From an uncultured Ilyobacter sp. (GTDB lineage: Bacteria; Fusobacteriota; Fusobacteriia; Fusobacteriales; Fusobacteriaceae), in NCBI RefSeq assembly GCF_963668085.1, contig NZ_OY764059.1, positions 1,550,001 to 1,614,000 on the forward strand: 64,000 bases of DNA, read 5' to 3'. This document shows positions 36,921 through 46,554 of the stretch, one piece after another. The notes beneath the pieces were generated by a model. The model searched no databases. It was not told where the DNA came from and saw nothing but the letters and a program-made list of their open reading frames with translations. Positions within the stretch are counted from its first letter, which is position 1. Each line of letters begins with the position of its first letter. The position numbers were made by a program, and so were the translations under genes.

Positions 36921-36955
36921 AAAAAAAGTAGAGGTTAAACTCCTCTACTTTTTAC
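36921..36955. terminator. Bidirectional terminator
   Basis: AAAAAGTAGAGG / CCTCTACTTTTT stem between converging genes, with A- and T-runs on both sides, so it can stop transcription from either direction. Confidence 0.85.
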
Positions 36956-37202
36956 GATCAACAAATTTTCTGTCTTTTAATATGTTGTAGCTTAGAAGTA
37001 TCATAAATATGGCCATGGATTCTTCTACGCTTTTAAATATACCCTGTTTTTCCACTGCACGGTCGTGAAATCTAAATCCGAATTCCATTATTTTTAAAAG
37101 ATACTTATCATCATCTTCATAAGGCGTAAAGATTAATAGAGCAGCTATATAAAGCACGATAATAAATAGGGAAACCACTAATAATATAATAATTGTAGCC
37201 AT
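36945..37202 (-). CDS. Small membrane protein, unknown
   Basis: 85 residues. One strong N-terminal membrane helix (IIILLVVSLFIIVLYIAALLIF, residues 4-25), then a soluble acidic/basic region and a weaker hydrophobic segment (AIFMILLSYNIL, near 64-75). No family recognised. Start ATG with GGGGGGATTGAT upstream, so it is probably a real gene. Last in the direction of the thiN-nuclease-lipase cluster; a gap of 68 bases separates it from thiN. Confidence 0.7.
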   Translation of the reverse strand: MATIIILLVVSLFIIVLYIAALLIFTPYEDDDKYLLKIMEFGFRFHDRAVEKQGIFKSVEESMAIFMILLSYNILKDRKFVDRKK

Positions 37203-37269
37203 ATCAATCCCCCCTTTTATTTTAGTGACACCTCTTAAACAAATTATACGGGAAAAAGTTTGTTTTCCT

Positions 37270-37914
37270 TTATTTTTGAACTATGCAGAGGAGTGTCCCA
37301 TTTTCAAAGTTTACTTCTGCTATATTTTCTACTATGAGATTACTCATACAAATCGAGGATCCTCTTTTTAAGTTATATCTGTTAAGGGGAAATTTAAATC
37401 CTTTCAGTGTCAGCTCACTGACCTCATCTGAAAAAGGTATAAAGGATACCTCATTCCCCCTTTTATTTTCAAATTTAAAATGCCTGTCTATTGCAAATAT
37501 CTCCTCTTTTTCAGATATAAATCTGATTTTTTTATATTTAAAGATTAAATTTAGATTTGTGAGAGTATGATCGGTCCTGCCTCCCATGGCTGCAAAAACA
37601 ATTACCTCATCATAATTTTTAGAATCTAGATATTCTAGGATTAATTCTCCATCTGTAAAATCCTTATCTCTAGAGAATTTTTTTATAATAGTCCCGTTAT
37701 TTTCATAGTATCTCAGTACATCTTTTGAAACAGAATCCATATCTCCCATTATTTCAATGGGTATCTTAGAGAGTCTGTATGTGTGCATAGCCCCGCCATC
37801 TGCACAATATATATCATCATCTTTTTTTATAAATTCTTTATAGAATTTCTCTTCTTCTGAAAGTTCTCCGTTAAAAAAAACAATCGCTCTACTCATAGGA
37901 ATAGTATCAGTCAT
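37270..37914 (-). CDS. thiN: Thiamine pyrophosphokinase
   Basis: About 214 residues. Converts thiamine to thiamine pyrophosphate with ATP. Conserved segments: FNGELSEEEKF, DIYCADGGAMHTYRLSKIP, IEIMGDMDSVS, FSRDKDFTDGELIL and FAAMGGRTDHTLTNL, which hold the substrate-binding Asp residues, plus the C-terminal beta domain (GNEVSFIPFSDEV). The start is uncertain: several Met codons (37932, 37917, 37914, 37893) precede the conserved core, and the gene overlaps the nuclease gene. Together with thiBP and the TPP riboswitch it implies thiamine salvage. Confidence 0.9.
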   Translation of the reverse strand: MTDTIPMSRAIVFFNGELSEEEKFYKEFIKKDDDIYCADGGAMHTYRLSKIPIEIMGDMDSVSKDVLRYYENNGTIIKKFSRDKDFTDGELILEYLDSKNYDEVIVFAAMGGRTDHTLTNLNLIFKYKKIRFISEKEEIFAIDRHFKFENKRGNEVSFIPFSDEVSELTLKGFKFPLNRYNLKRGSSICMSNLIVENIAEVNFENGTLLCIVQK

Positions 37915-38752
37915 CATCTTCTGTTGTATCAACCTCTATAAAAACCGGAAGATGATCAGAAATACTTTTTCTCACCTCGCTATAATTTCCCCGTGTAAAA
38001 TCTATTACTCCGCTGTTACCTGTAAACTCCTTGGTGTGTTTATATGAATAAAAAATATTATCATACGAATTTGAAAGTCCTCTTTTCCCTATTGTGGTCT
38101 TATTTACAGGATCTATCCCGTAAAATATCTGATCTTCATGGGAAAAAAGACGTCTAAAAGAGTCATCATAGGCCGGAAGATTAAAATCCCCACCTATAAG
38201 TATATCTTGTTCATTTTCGTCAATATCCTGAAAATATGTATATACTTTATCTAGAAGATAGGCCTCTGCCCTTCTTTCTCTGATGCTGTCTCCATAGACC
38301 ACGTGACATAAGACATAGGTAAAATCAAACTCCCCTATTTTAAAATCTGCCCCGTAGGGCTTTCTCATATATTCTCTTTTGCCTTCACTTTCCTTGGAGG
38401 ATTTATAAAAACCTCTTTTTTTATTCACAAGTTTTACCTTGTCATCCTTCCATATATAGGCATAATATTCTCTGTATCTTTTGCTCCCAACACTATAATC
38501 GGATATGAGGTATTTCCACTTTTCACCTGTGGTTTTTTCCAGTTCTGCAGTGAGTTTTTTTACTCCGTCTTTTTTCATTACCTCTTGAAGGCCTATGAGG
38601 TCAAATAAAGATAAAAATTCAGATATACTCTTATAGTCCTTGTTTTTATCCCATCCGAGATGAAGGGAGTTAAAACTGGCTATATATGCCTCCTGGGAAA
38701 AAACCGAAAATGAAATTAGAAAATATATAAAAACTTTTTTTAAATAATTCAT
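37907..38752 (-). CDS. Secreted endonuclease/exonuclease/phosphatase-family protein
   Basis: 281 residues with a signal peptide (VFIYFLISFSVFS). DNase I-like fold: IASFNSLHLGW (Asn), LIGLQEVMKKDG (catalytic Glu), VLCHVVYG (His), LIGGDFNLPAYD (Asp/Asn) and the C-terminal SDHLPVFIEV (Asp-His). It also resembles MnuA-type secreted nucleases, so extracellular or periplasmic nucleic-acid breakdown is likely, though a phosphodiesterase role remains possible. ATG at 38752 with AAAGGATG upstream. Confidence 0.87.
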   Translation of the reverse strand: MNYLKKVFIYFLISFSVFSQEAYIASFNSLHLGWDKNKDYKSISEFLSLFDLIGLQEVMKKDGVKKLTAELEKTTGEKWKYLISDYSVGSKRYREYYAYIWKDDKVKLVNKKRGFYKSSKESEGKREYMRKPYGADFKIGEFDFTYVLCHVVYGDSIRERRAEAYLLDKVYTYFQDIDENEQDILIGGDFNLPAYDDSFRRLFSHEDQIFYGIDPVNKTTIGKRGLSNSYDNIFYSYKHTKEFTGNSGVIDFTRGNYSEVRKSISDHLPVFIEVDTTEDDD

Positions 38753-38844
38753 ACTTGATTCATCCTTTGACCTTTTAATTAATTATAGCAACTTTGAATA
38801 AAAATTGACAGTTATTTTAAGTGAACTATTTTTTATAAGCTGAT

Positions 38845-40374
38845 TTATGAATATATAGCTGTATCGTATATATCTTTAGGCTTATAGGGGCTGACCATTT
38901 TTTCTAAAACCTTCTCCCATAAGAGTTTCACCTCGGCTTTTTCAAATTTTTCTATAGAGAGCAATAGCTGTTCTTTATATATAAGCTCATCTTTTGAATT
39001 TTTTATCCCTTTTATTATGAGTTCCCTCACTATTTCCTCTTCATCTTGGAGTTCTTCTAGACTATAGTATTTCACAAGAAGTTCATTTTCTATATAATCT
39101 TCAAGGTAGATAAGTTTCCTTACAGAGCTCGCTATAAAGTCAATATTTAGATTGTTTGAAAATCTCCCTCTTCTCTCACCCTCAGTAATCAAAAAAGGCA
39201 GGAATACATCTTCAAAATGATATTCTTTCACATATTTTGTCAAAATGAAAAAATTCTTAAAAAAACTTCTTCTCTTTACATCCTTCTTTACAAAATCCTG
39301 GTCTACTAAATATACACTTCCTATATGTTTAAAAAGTGAGGTGGTCATATCTTTAGAGTGACAGAAATTTACTATCACATCTTCATAAGCCTTGTTTTCT
39401 TTCATTTTTAATATAAACTCTTTTGCTTCTAAGAGCCATTTTGAAAACTCTGGAATTTGAAAAAGTTTTTTCACAAAATTATGATCTCTAAAAAGATCCC
39501 TTCTGGTAGTCATGTCAAAACTTATTATATATTTATCAAATTTTATATATTTTATGAAGTCATCTATAAAGGCATCTGTAATGTTAAATTCCACCACTTC
39601 GTCTTCCTTTAGTTTTACAGTCTCTCTATCCTTTATATGGCCCATTTTCTTTAGCTCTCGAAATAAAAATCCCATAAATAGGTCCTTCATCTGAATCAAA
39701 TACCCCATCTCCCTCTCACTAAAGGGATATATGCCTTTGAGCATCTCTTCAAAATCTATAAAATCATCTATTCCTATAATCCCATTTTTATTTATTCCCA
39801 CAGCATTCCAGGTACAGGTATAGGGAACTGTGTATCCTAGTTTGTCTGCCATGACAGCCACAAACTGTGCTATACCTCCTCCAAGAGAGTGTCCTGTTAT
39901 TGATATATTCTCAATCTCAACTTCATCTGAACCTGCAATTGTTTCATAAACTTCTAGACCATCCTCAAACTGCTTTGGACGTTTCCCCATACCTATAAGG
40001 AGATCAGTCTCTATAAAATCTCTGTATGCGTCTTCTACCGGGTAGGTTTCACTACCCCTAAAGGATATGACAAATTTATTTTTCTTTTTAAATGTGACTG
40101 CATAAAATCCTGAGGCCTTAGAATAAAAGTTTTTTCCACTTACAGTTCTATTGTCCACATGAAAAATCTCCCATTCCCTTAAAAATTCTCTAAAATAGTC
40201 AAATAAAAGATGGTAGTTATTTTTTCTAAGGAGTATCCCTTCGTTGTTTACTATTCTTTCTCTGGATTTTTCATCTCCGAAAAGAAGTTCTTCTAAGGTT
40301 TTTCCATAATCCTCTTCTGAGAAATCACCATATGAAAGCATGCTCAGCAATAAAAATTCCATAGCTGTATTCAT
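38845..40374 (-). CDS. Lipase class 3 family protein
   Basis: 509 residues without a signal peptide. The alpha/beta-hydrolase core has the nucleophile elbow ITGHSLGGGIAQF (Ser near residue 164) and the upstream FVISFRGSE typical of fungal-type lipases. The C-terminal 250 residues are Lys/Glu-rich helices of unknown type. Substrate not known; a cytoplasmic lipase or a (phospho)lipase of the inner leaflet are both possible. Start ATG with AGGAGGAGTTTCT upstream. Adjacent to the DgkA-PAP2 gene (12 bases), hinting at lipid metabolism. Confidence 0.85.
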   Translation of the reverse strand: MNTAMEFLLLSMLSYGDFSEEDYGKTLEELLFGDEKSRERIVNNEGILLRKNNYHLLFDYFREFLREWEIFHVDNRTVSGKNFYSKASGFYAVTFKKKNKFVISFRGSETYPVEDAYRDFIETDLLIGMGKRPKQFEDGLEVYETIAGSDEVEIENISITGHSLGGGIAQFVAVMADKLGYTVPYTCTWNAVGINKNGIIGIDDFIDFEEMLKGIYPFSEREMGYLIQMKDLFMGFLFRELKKMGHIKDRETVKLKEDEVVEFNITDAFIDDFIKYIKFDKYIISFDMTTRRDLFRDHNFVKKLFQIPEFSKWLLEAKEFILKMKENKAYEDVIVNFCHSKDMTTSLFKHIGSVYLVDQDFVKKDVKRRSFFKNFFILTKYVKEYHFEDVFLPFLITEGERRGRFSNNLNIDFIASSVRKLIYLEDYIENELLVKYYSLEELQDEEEIVRELIIKGIKNSKDELIYKEQLLLSIEKFEKAEVKLLWEKVLEKMVSPYKPKDIYDTAIYS

Positions 40375-40385
40375 AGAAACTCCTC

Positions 40386-41099
40386 CTACATTTTAAGGGT
40401 AACCAACAAAAAATAAGTCAGTCCCCCTCCTAAAACTGCACCATAAAGAGTCTCCAACGGAGTATGGATTTTACCCTCTATTCTAGACTGCATAATCATA
40501 AGGATAAGAAAAAAGGTGAGGAAAAATACCTTTACATTTTCTGTTATAAAAGACACATTTACCCATATAGAGGCTGCCAAAGCACTATGACCGCTCACCA
40601 TCCCCCCCTTCAGGGGGCTTCCTTTTTTGTAGTAGGATTTCATCCATATCACTGCCACAGCAACTAAGACTAAAATTATAGAAAAAACATGTTTATGAGA
40701 ACTTTTTAAAAATTCAAAAGTCTGTCTGAAAATAATATCAAGTTTTTCATCAAATATCACATATCCTACTATCAAAGAGTTCATTGCAGCCACCAAGACG
40801 GCTCCTGCAGCCATATCCTTGGCATTTTTAGCAAGGGGATGATAAGATTTACACACTATATCTATAGAGCTTTCAACAGCCGTATTTATAAGTTCTGTTA
40901 TCCAAACCAAGGAAATAGTTATGGCAAGAATTATCAACTCAGATTTTGTAACACCGTAAATAACAGAAAGGATTATCACCACAAAAGTAGCCCATACGTG
41001 AAATCTCATATGTTTTTCTGTTTTAATCGCCTCTACTACACCCTCTATAGCAAAATTAAAACTTTCCCTTATATTATGCGTCTCCTTTTTATCAGGCAT
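40386..41099 (-). CDS. DgkA-type undecaprenol/diacylglycerol kinase fused to PAP2 phosphatase
   Basis: 237 residues in two membrane domains. Residues 8-118 are a DgkA-like kinase (SFNFAIEGVVEAIKTEKHMR; catalytic and Mg site ITELINTAVESSIDIV; AKDMAAGAVLVAA). Residues 135-235 are PAP2-like: a GHSA segment (MVSGHSALAASIW) and SRIEGKIHT. The fusion could phosphorylate and dephosphorylate a lipid carrier (undecaprenol) in one protein. It sits in the ybeY-dgkA position of Firmicutes. Start ATG with AAGGGGTGG upstream. Confidence 0.87.
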   Translation of the reverse strand: MPDKKETHNIRESFNFAIEGVVEAIKTEKHMRFHVWATFVVIILSVIYGVTKSELIILAITISLVWITELINTAVESSIDIVCKSYHPLAKNAKDMAAGAVLVAAMNSLIVGYVIFDEKLDIIFRQTFEFLKSSHKHVFSIILVLVAVAVIWMKSYYKKGSPLKGGMVSGHSALAASIWVNVSFITENVKVFFLTFFLILMIMQSRIEGKIHTPLETLYGAVLGGGLTYFLLVTLKM

Positions 41100-41110
41100 A
41101 AAACCACCCC

Positions 41111-41575
41111 TTAGTCTCTAGTGTATCCATGTTTTTTAAGAATCTCTTCCTCTTTCTCCCTCATGATATCCTTGTCTTCATCCTCTATGTGATCATATCC
41201 CAAGAGATGAAGGACTCCGTGAGTCAGAACATAATAAAATTCCCTCTGAAAATTATGTCCATAATCTTTTGCCTGCTCCTCTACTCTTTCTAAGGATATG
41301 ACTATATCACCTAAAGTGTCATAGGGCCCCACTTCAAACTCTGTCTCATGGTAGGCAAATGATATTACGTCAGTAGGAGAGTCTTTTCCTCTATAATCCC
41401 TATTCACAATTTGTATGTTCTCGTTATCAGTGAGAAGAATAGATACATACACAGGTTTTTTTGCTTCTGGATATTCCTCTTCTAGCACACCCTTTATATA
41501 CTCCTCTATACTACTTATATCTATCTTTTCTTCATACCCTTCTGTTTCATTTCCAATTTCAAGTACTAATTCCAT
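41111..41575 (-). CDS. ybeY: Endoribonuclease YbeY
   Basis: 154 residues. Zinc-dependent RNase for 16S rRNA 3'-end maturation and ribosome quality control. The zinc motif H-x3-H-x5-H is complete in THGVLHLLGYDH (near residue 118-129), and NRDYRGKDSPTDVISF (near 59) is diagnostic. Start ATG with AAAGGAAGG upstream. Part of pgpH-ybeY-dgkA order. Confidence 0.96.
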   Translation of the reverse strand: MELVLEIGNETEGYEEKIDISSIEEYIKGVLEEEYPEAKKPVYVSILLTDNENIQIVNRDYRGKDSPTDVISFAYHETEFEVGPYDTLGDIVISLERVEEQAKDYGHNFQREFYYVLTHGVLHLLGYDHIEDEDKDIMREKEEEILKKHGYTRD

Positions 41576-41660
41576 TTATTCCTTCCTTTCAGCCTAATTT
41601 TTTTATATCTGAATTATACCAAATTTTCTACAAAAAACTTTCCATATCAAAAAAAATTTA

Positions 41661-41689
41661 AGAAAGATGGGATCTGATCCCATCTTTCT
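41661..41689 (-). terminator. Intrinsic terminator after pgpH
   Basis: Perfect palindrome AGAAAGATGGGATC / GATCCCATCTTTCT overlapping the pgpH stop, followed on the minus strand by TTAAATTTTTTTT. Confidence 0.85.
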
Positions 41690-43757
41690 ACTTTTGACCT
41701 GGATATTTTATCCTCACATGATGGATACCCATAAGCACCTTTGTAAAGGTCTTTATGATAATTTCTATCTCTTTAAAGGTTAGATTCGCCTCAGAAAGCT
41801 GGTTATCCTCTATCTTGCTACTCAATATTTTTCTTATCATTTTTTCTATGGTTATAGGGGTTTTGTCGTCTAGGGATCTCACTGCCGCCTCTATAGAATC
41901 TGCCAACATTATTATAGCCGATTCCTTTGTTCTAGGCTTAGGCCCAGAATATCTAAAGTCCTCCTCTTGCACAGTGGGATTTCCTTTTTTTGCTTTGTTG
42001 TAAAAATAAGCCAGTAGGGTAGTTCCCTGATGTTCTACCATAATATCCCTTATCTCACGAGGTATCCCGTATTCTTTGGCCATCTCGACCCCGTCACGTG
42101 TATGGGATGTTATTATAAGGTTACTCATTGATGGAGTTAGTTTTGTATGGGGATTAGTTCCTCCCTGCTGATTTTCCACATAAAAATTTGGTCTCTTCAT
42201 TTTACCTATATCATGATAATATGATGCCACCCTCGTAAATATAGCATTTGCACCTATGGCCTCTGCTGCATTCTCTGAAAGAGTAGCAACGAGCATAGAG
42301 TGATGAAATGTTCCCGGAGCATTTACAGAAAGCTCTCTTAGAAGCGGATGAGAAAGGTCTCCTAACTCTATCAATTTAAAAGGTGTAAGTATATTAAATG
42401 TCCTTTCAAAATAAGGAAGTAGTGCTATAGTGAGCATCCCTGAAAAAATACCTGAAAGAAGCATCTCTCCACCTTTTATAATAGTGTATACCGCTTCCTC
42501 CCTCAAAAACATATTTACCAGAATCACTATTAGAAGTTTTGTAACACCAAGCTGTACACCTGCATTTATGAGGGTTGTCCTGTTTTTTATATTATTCATA
42601 AGATAAGTTGACAAAAGAAATGCCACACTGTACGTAACAAAGAATCCCTGATCAAAATCCACCATAGGCATTGAGTATAATAGTACAAAGGCTCCCATTA
42701 TAGCTGCAAATTTAGTGTTTATTAGTATTCCCAAAAGAAAAAACACAGCATCTAGTGGAAGAAAGTACAGTAAATTCGACTTTGTAAATCTCAAAGATAA
42801 AAATGTAAAAGCCAGTATGAGAAAGGTACTTCTGTACTTATTCTTATTTAACATTTCAGTTTTCAGATATCTTCTTGAAACATAATAAAAAATCACAGAG
42901 AGTATTCCTAGATATACTATATTTGCCAGTATAAAAAATGCGTTTCTTTCTCCGCTATAAAGCCCATATTCTCTTAGAGCACTAACTTGTGACTCTGTTA
43001 GAATCTCACCCTTTTTAGCTATTACACTTCCTGCCTTCACCTCTACGATCACATCATCGATCTGGGCTATTTTCCCCTCTATGATCTTTTTCGTGGCTTC
43101 TGCATCATAGACATAGTTAGGAGACAGAAAATACCTCAAGACTATCTTATCTTCTAGGCTCAGCCCCTCTTCAAATTCTTCTAAGGTTGCCGAGGTATTT
43201 GTTAATTTCATATCTCGTGTTATGCCTATTTCATATATTTTTTCCAATACATTTGTTATATTATCCCGGCTTTTTCTGAGAACCTCCGCATCTTCCTGTT
43301 TCAGCTGATCTAACAGACTTTTAGAGATGTTTGTATCTGTCCTACGTTTAAACTCCTCTATATCTATATCCCTTCTGTTTTGTCCCTTAAGACTTATCAA
43401 AAGATTATAAAATTTATCAGCCTTTTGAATGGACAGTTTTTCTGATTCAGGTATATAGATATACTCTCTTTCAGATGAATTTATTACGTCATCTATTAAT
43501 CTTTCCTTGGCCGCCCTGTCATTATACCGGATAGACCTTGGTGCAATTATATCCTTTGTAACCACATCCCCAACATTTAAGGTGCTGGTAAATAAAAAGG
43601 CTTTAGAACTTATAACTATCGCCGATATTAGAATTATAAGATATATTAGTTTTTCACCTACGACTTCATCGTAATTTACGTTATACTCTCTTTCCTCTTC
43701 TTTTTTCTTTTCCAGCTTGAAAACAAGTCTTCTGCCAAAAATTTCAATTTTTTTCAT
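41688..43757 (-). CDS. pgpH: 7TM-HD phosphodiesterase, PgpH/YqfF family
   Basis: 689 residues from the ATG with AGGAGTG upstream (a frame from 43781 has no site). One N-terminal helix (about 32-50), a long extracellular 7TMR-HDED domain (60-270), seven membrane helices (280-460), then a cytoplasmic HDIG domain: FHHSMLVATLSENAAEAIG, YYHDIGK (HD near 520), SHTRDGVEMA and EHQGTT. The family hydrolyses c-di-AMP. Located before ybeY as in Firmicutes; phoH is absent from this neighbourhood. Confidence 0.93.
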   Translation of the reverse strand: MKKIEIFGRRLVFKLEKKKEEEREYNVNYDEVVGEKLIYLIILISAIVISSKAFLFTSTLNVGDVVTKDIIAPRSIRYNDRAAKERLIDDVINSSEREYIYIPESEKLSIQKADKFYNLLISLKGQNRRDIDIEEFKRRTDTNISKSLLDQLKQEDAEVLRKSRDNITNVLEKIYEIGITRDMKLTNTSATLEEFEEGLSLEDKIVLRYFLSPNYVYDAEATKKIIEGKIAQIDDVIVEVKAGSVIAKKGEILTESQVSALREYGLYSGERNAFFILANIVYLGILSVIFYYVSRRYLKTEMLNKNKYRSTFLILAFTFLSLRFTKSNLLYFLPLDAVFFLLGILINTKFAAIMGAFVLLYSMPMVDFDQGFFVTYSVAFLLSTYLMNNIKNRTTLINAGVQLGVTKLLIVILVNMFLREEAVYTIIKGGEMLLSGIFSGMLTIALLPYFERTFNILTPFKLIELGDLSHPLLRELSVNAPGTFHHSMLVATLSENAAEAIGANAIFTRVASYYHDIGKMKRPNFYVENQQGGTNPHTKLTPSMSNLIITSHTRDGVEMAKEYGIPREIRDIMVEHQGTTLLAYFYNKAKKGNPTVQEEDFRYSGPKPRTKESAIIMLADSIEAAVRSLDDKTPITIEKMIRKILSSKIEDNQLSEANLTFKEIEIIIKTFTKVLMGIHHVRIKYPGQK

Positions 43758-43807
43758 GACACACACACTCCTAATTTTCACAACCAGATAATTGGCTTTT
43801 TAATAAA

Positions 43808-46255
43808 TTAATCGAGAATCTCTCTTCTGGTTTTTATGCATATATTCTTAGTCGGTATAGCATTCAAAAACAGTTTACCGTATCTCTTTTTTATAATTCT
43901 CGTATCTAAAATAGTAATTATCCCTCTGTCGTCTCTGCTTCTTATGAGCCTTCCTATTCCCTGTTTAAATTTTATTATAGACTCGGGAATCTGATACTCC
44001 AAAAATGCATTTTTTCCTTCACTATCATAATTTTCTATAATTGCCTCTACCACAGGATCACTAGGAACCTTAAATGGCAGCTTTACTATGATTACAGAAC
44101 TAAGTTTCTCTCCCTTTACATCTACACCTTCCCAAAAGGAATCTGTCCCAAAGAGTACAGGTTTTCGGCTCATCTTATACATCTTGACCAGCTTGTTTCT
44201 AGGGGCCATTCCCTGAATAAACAGATCAAAGTTCTCTTCTTCGAGCTCATCTTTCAACATATAATACATATAGTTTAGTGTTGAATAAGATGTAAAGAGT
44301 ATAAAAGTATTTCCCCTAGCACGTCTTACCAGCTCTTTTAGGAAATCCTTTATTTCAAAGGTAAAACTCTTCTCTGAAGGAAGGGGAATATCTTTTGGTA
44401 TATAAACTTTCATCTGCCTGTTATAATCAAATGGTGAATGTATAACAGCCTCTAGGGTCTCTTCATGAAGTCCTATAGAATTTTTAAAATAATTAAAATC
44501 ATTCCCTATTGCTATGGTGGCTGATGTGAATACAATATGTTCTAGATTGAGGTAAAGACTTTTATCTAGTTCATCGTTTATTTTTAAAGGCGTTGCCACT
44601 AGTTTGGCATTACTCTTCTTTCCATTTACAGATACCCAATATATAAAGTTACTGTCGTCCATCTCATTTATAAACTTAAAATTCGTAAAAAAAGCTTCTA
44701 ATCTGTCGATATATTTTATAAAGTCATTGATTACCCCTGTTTCATCTTCAGCTTCTTTTATGACTCTTATCAGACTTCTCAGTCTTTTCATATAAGAATT
44801 ATACTCTATAATAAGATCCTCTTCAGACTCTTTAAGCTCTTTCCAAAGCGTGCTGTGTTCTAATTCTTCGTGTCTTAGTCTAAGGTTTACAGTACCCTGC
44901 TGACCTCTAGAAAAAACATCGATCATCCTCAAAAAATAATCATTTCCCCTTTTAAAAAGGTTAATATGCCTTTCTATAAGCTCTTCTACTACAAGTCTTT
45001 CTACATCTTTATAACTTTCATATTTTATGTTTTTCAGATAATTTATAAGCTGATTATAGCTACCGGTCTTTTTCTTTTTTTTCTTTCCTGTATTATATAT
45101 CTGATTCATTGTCTTTGTAAAAGAGTACTTAGAAGCCTCATAGGAAAAATAGTCTCTAGCTACCTTTTCTATATTATGAGCCTCGTCAAAAACAACCATA
45201 TCATAATCTGGAAGAATTGCATACTCTGTATTAAAGCCTATCTCTTTTCTAATGGATAGGTCTGCAAAGTACATATGGTGGTTGGTTATCAGAAGATCGG
45301 CTTTTTTCTTTTGTTCTCTGGATTTCAGGAAAAAACAGTCTCCCTTATAAGGGCACTTATTTCCCGAACAAACATCTGCCTCACTCTGAAAAAATTCCCA
45401 TACATAGGAATCTGCTTCAAAATGAAGTTCTCCTCTGTCTCCCTCTTTAGTGCTAGAAGCCCACTTCAAGATAGCCTGAAACTGTTCTTTTTGAGACTGA
45501 GTAAAATCCTCAAAATCTACACTTTCTCCAGTAGCCATATTCATAAGCTTTCTGTTACAAAGATAATTTCCACGCCCCTTTACAAGTAGATAGGTAAAAT
45601 CACTTTCGATTACTTTTTTGGCAATGGGAATATCTTTATTCAAAAGCTGCTCTTGAAGATTAATTGTATTTGTGGATATTATTACTTTTTTTTCATTTTT
45701 TATGGCCCACTCTATGCTAGGTATTAGATATGCCAGAGTTTTTCCAGTCCCTGTACCTGCCTCTACTATGACTTTTTTATGAGAATTGAGTCCTTTTTCT
45801 ATATGTTTTGCCATATGAAGCTGCTCTTCACGGTACTCAAATTCTGGGAAAACCTGGGAAAGAAGCCCTTTTTTTTCAAAATAAGGTCCAACATCTATAG
45901 AAACTTCCGCATCTTTTTTTAATTCAACCATAACGTATATATCATCGGCTTTATTATTTACTATATAGGAAGCCCCTTCCTTTTTATCAGAATAAATGGC
46001 AGCTATCTGTACATCTGCATCTGATGGGTATAAATACCCAGATGGATGATTATGGATAATGACTTCTCTTTTTTTCATCTGCTTCATTATTGCCGGAACA
46101 GAATTTTTATTTCCTCTTGCCAGAATTTCTACCTCATCAACAATACCATTTTCATCAGGTATGCCACGAAAAAAGACCTCGTTGCCCCCTGCTTCATCTA
46201 TTGCAACTCTTATATTTTTTTGAGCTTCCGAGGAAATTTTTTCATTTATATCCAT
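43808..46255 (-). CDS. DinG/XPD-family helicase with N-terminal JAMM (MPN) peptidase domain
   Basis: 815 residues from the ATG with AAAGGAAACC upstream. Residues 1-110 form a JAB/JAMM domain with Glu26 and the complete zinc motif HNHPSGYLYPSDAD (His68, His70, Ser78, Asp81), as in RadC/JAB deubiquitinases. Residues 150-815 are an SF2 helicase: Walker A AGTGTGKTLAYL, FeS cysteines in NYLC and DVCSGNKCPYKGDC, DEAH box VVFDEAHN, motif III-like FTSATIA, and motif VI QGIGRLIRS. DinG normally has either no such domain or an exonuclease. Likely a DNA repair helicase; the JAMM partner substrate is unknown. Confidence 0.88.
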   Translation of the reverse strand: MDINEKISSEAQKNIRVAIDEAGGNEVFFRGIPDENGIVDEVEILARGNKNSVPAIMKQMKKREVIIHNHPSGYLYPSDADVQIAAIYSDKKEGASYIVNNKADDIYVMVELKKDAEVSIDVGPYFEKKGLLSQVFPEFEYREEQLHMAKHIEKGLNSHKKVIVEAGTGTGKTLAYLIPSIEWAIKNEKKVIISTNTINLQEQLLNKDIPIAKKVIESDFTYLLVKGRGNYLCNRKLMNMATGESVDFEDFTQSQKEQFQAILKWASSTKEGDRGELHFEADSYVWEFFQSEADVCSGNKCPYKGDCFFLKSREQKKKADLLITNHHMYFADLSIRKEIGFNTEYAILPDYDMVVFDEAHNIEKVARDYFSYEASKYSFTKTMNQIYNTGKKKKKKTGSYNQLINYLKNIKYESYKDVERLVVEELIERHINLFKRGNDYFLRMIDVFSRGQQGTVNLRLRHEELEHSTLWKELKESEEDLIIEYNSYMKRLRSLIRVIKEAEDETGVINDFIKYIDRLEAFFTNFKFINEMDDSNFIYWVSVNGKKSNAKLVATPLKINDELDKSLYLNLEHIVFTSATIAIGNDFNYFKNSIGLHEETLEAVIHSPFDYNRQMKVYIPKDIPLPSEKSFTFEIKDFLKELVRRARGNTFILFTSYSTLNYMYYMLKDELEEENFDLFIQGMAPRNKLVKMYKMSRKPVLFGTDSFWEGVDVKGEKLSSVIIVKLPFKVPSDPVVEAIIENYDSEGKNAFLEYQIPESIIKFKQGIGRLIRSRDDRGIITILDTRIIKKRYGKLFLNAIPTKNICIKTRREILD

Positions 46256-46473
46256 TTGGTTTCCTTTCACAAATAGTCTCTGATATAATGTATATATTAT
46301 CACAAATTATACTATACCACAAGTTGTCCAAAACTTAAGTAAAAGGTGGATTTTGATGTTAATTTAAAATATTTTCTTTTATTTTCTGGAACTTTGTGAT
46401 AAAATTTATCAGTCCATTGTACTAAATATTCGGTGTCTCTTTTGATGCTTACCTGTCAAATTAAAAGGCCTGT

Positions 46474-46518
46474 GTCAATATACTTTTATTGACATTTTAT
46501 GTTATTTATGATACTATT
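46474..46518 (+). promoter_or_regulatory. Promoter of rpsT with overlapping inverted repeat
   Basis: TTGACA (46490-46495), 17-base spacer, TACTAT (46513-46518). An 8-bp inverted repeat TGTCAATA (46474-46481) / TATTGACA (46488-46495) overlaps the -35 box and might be an operator. Confidence 0.75.
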
Positions 46519-46554
46519 TTTTCAATTGAAAAGATTACCTAGGAGGTTTTTAAT

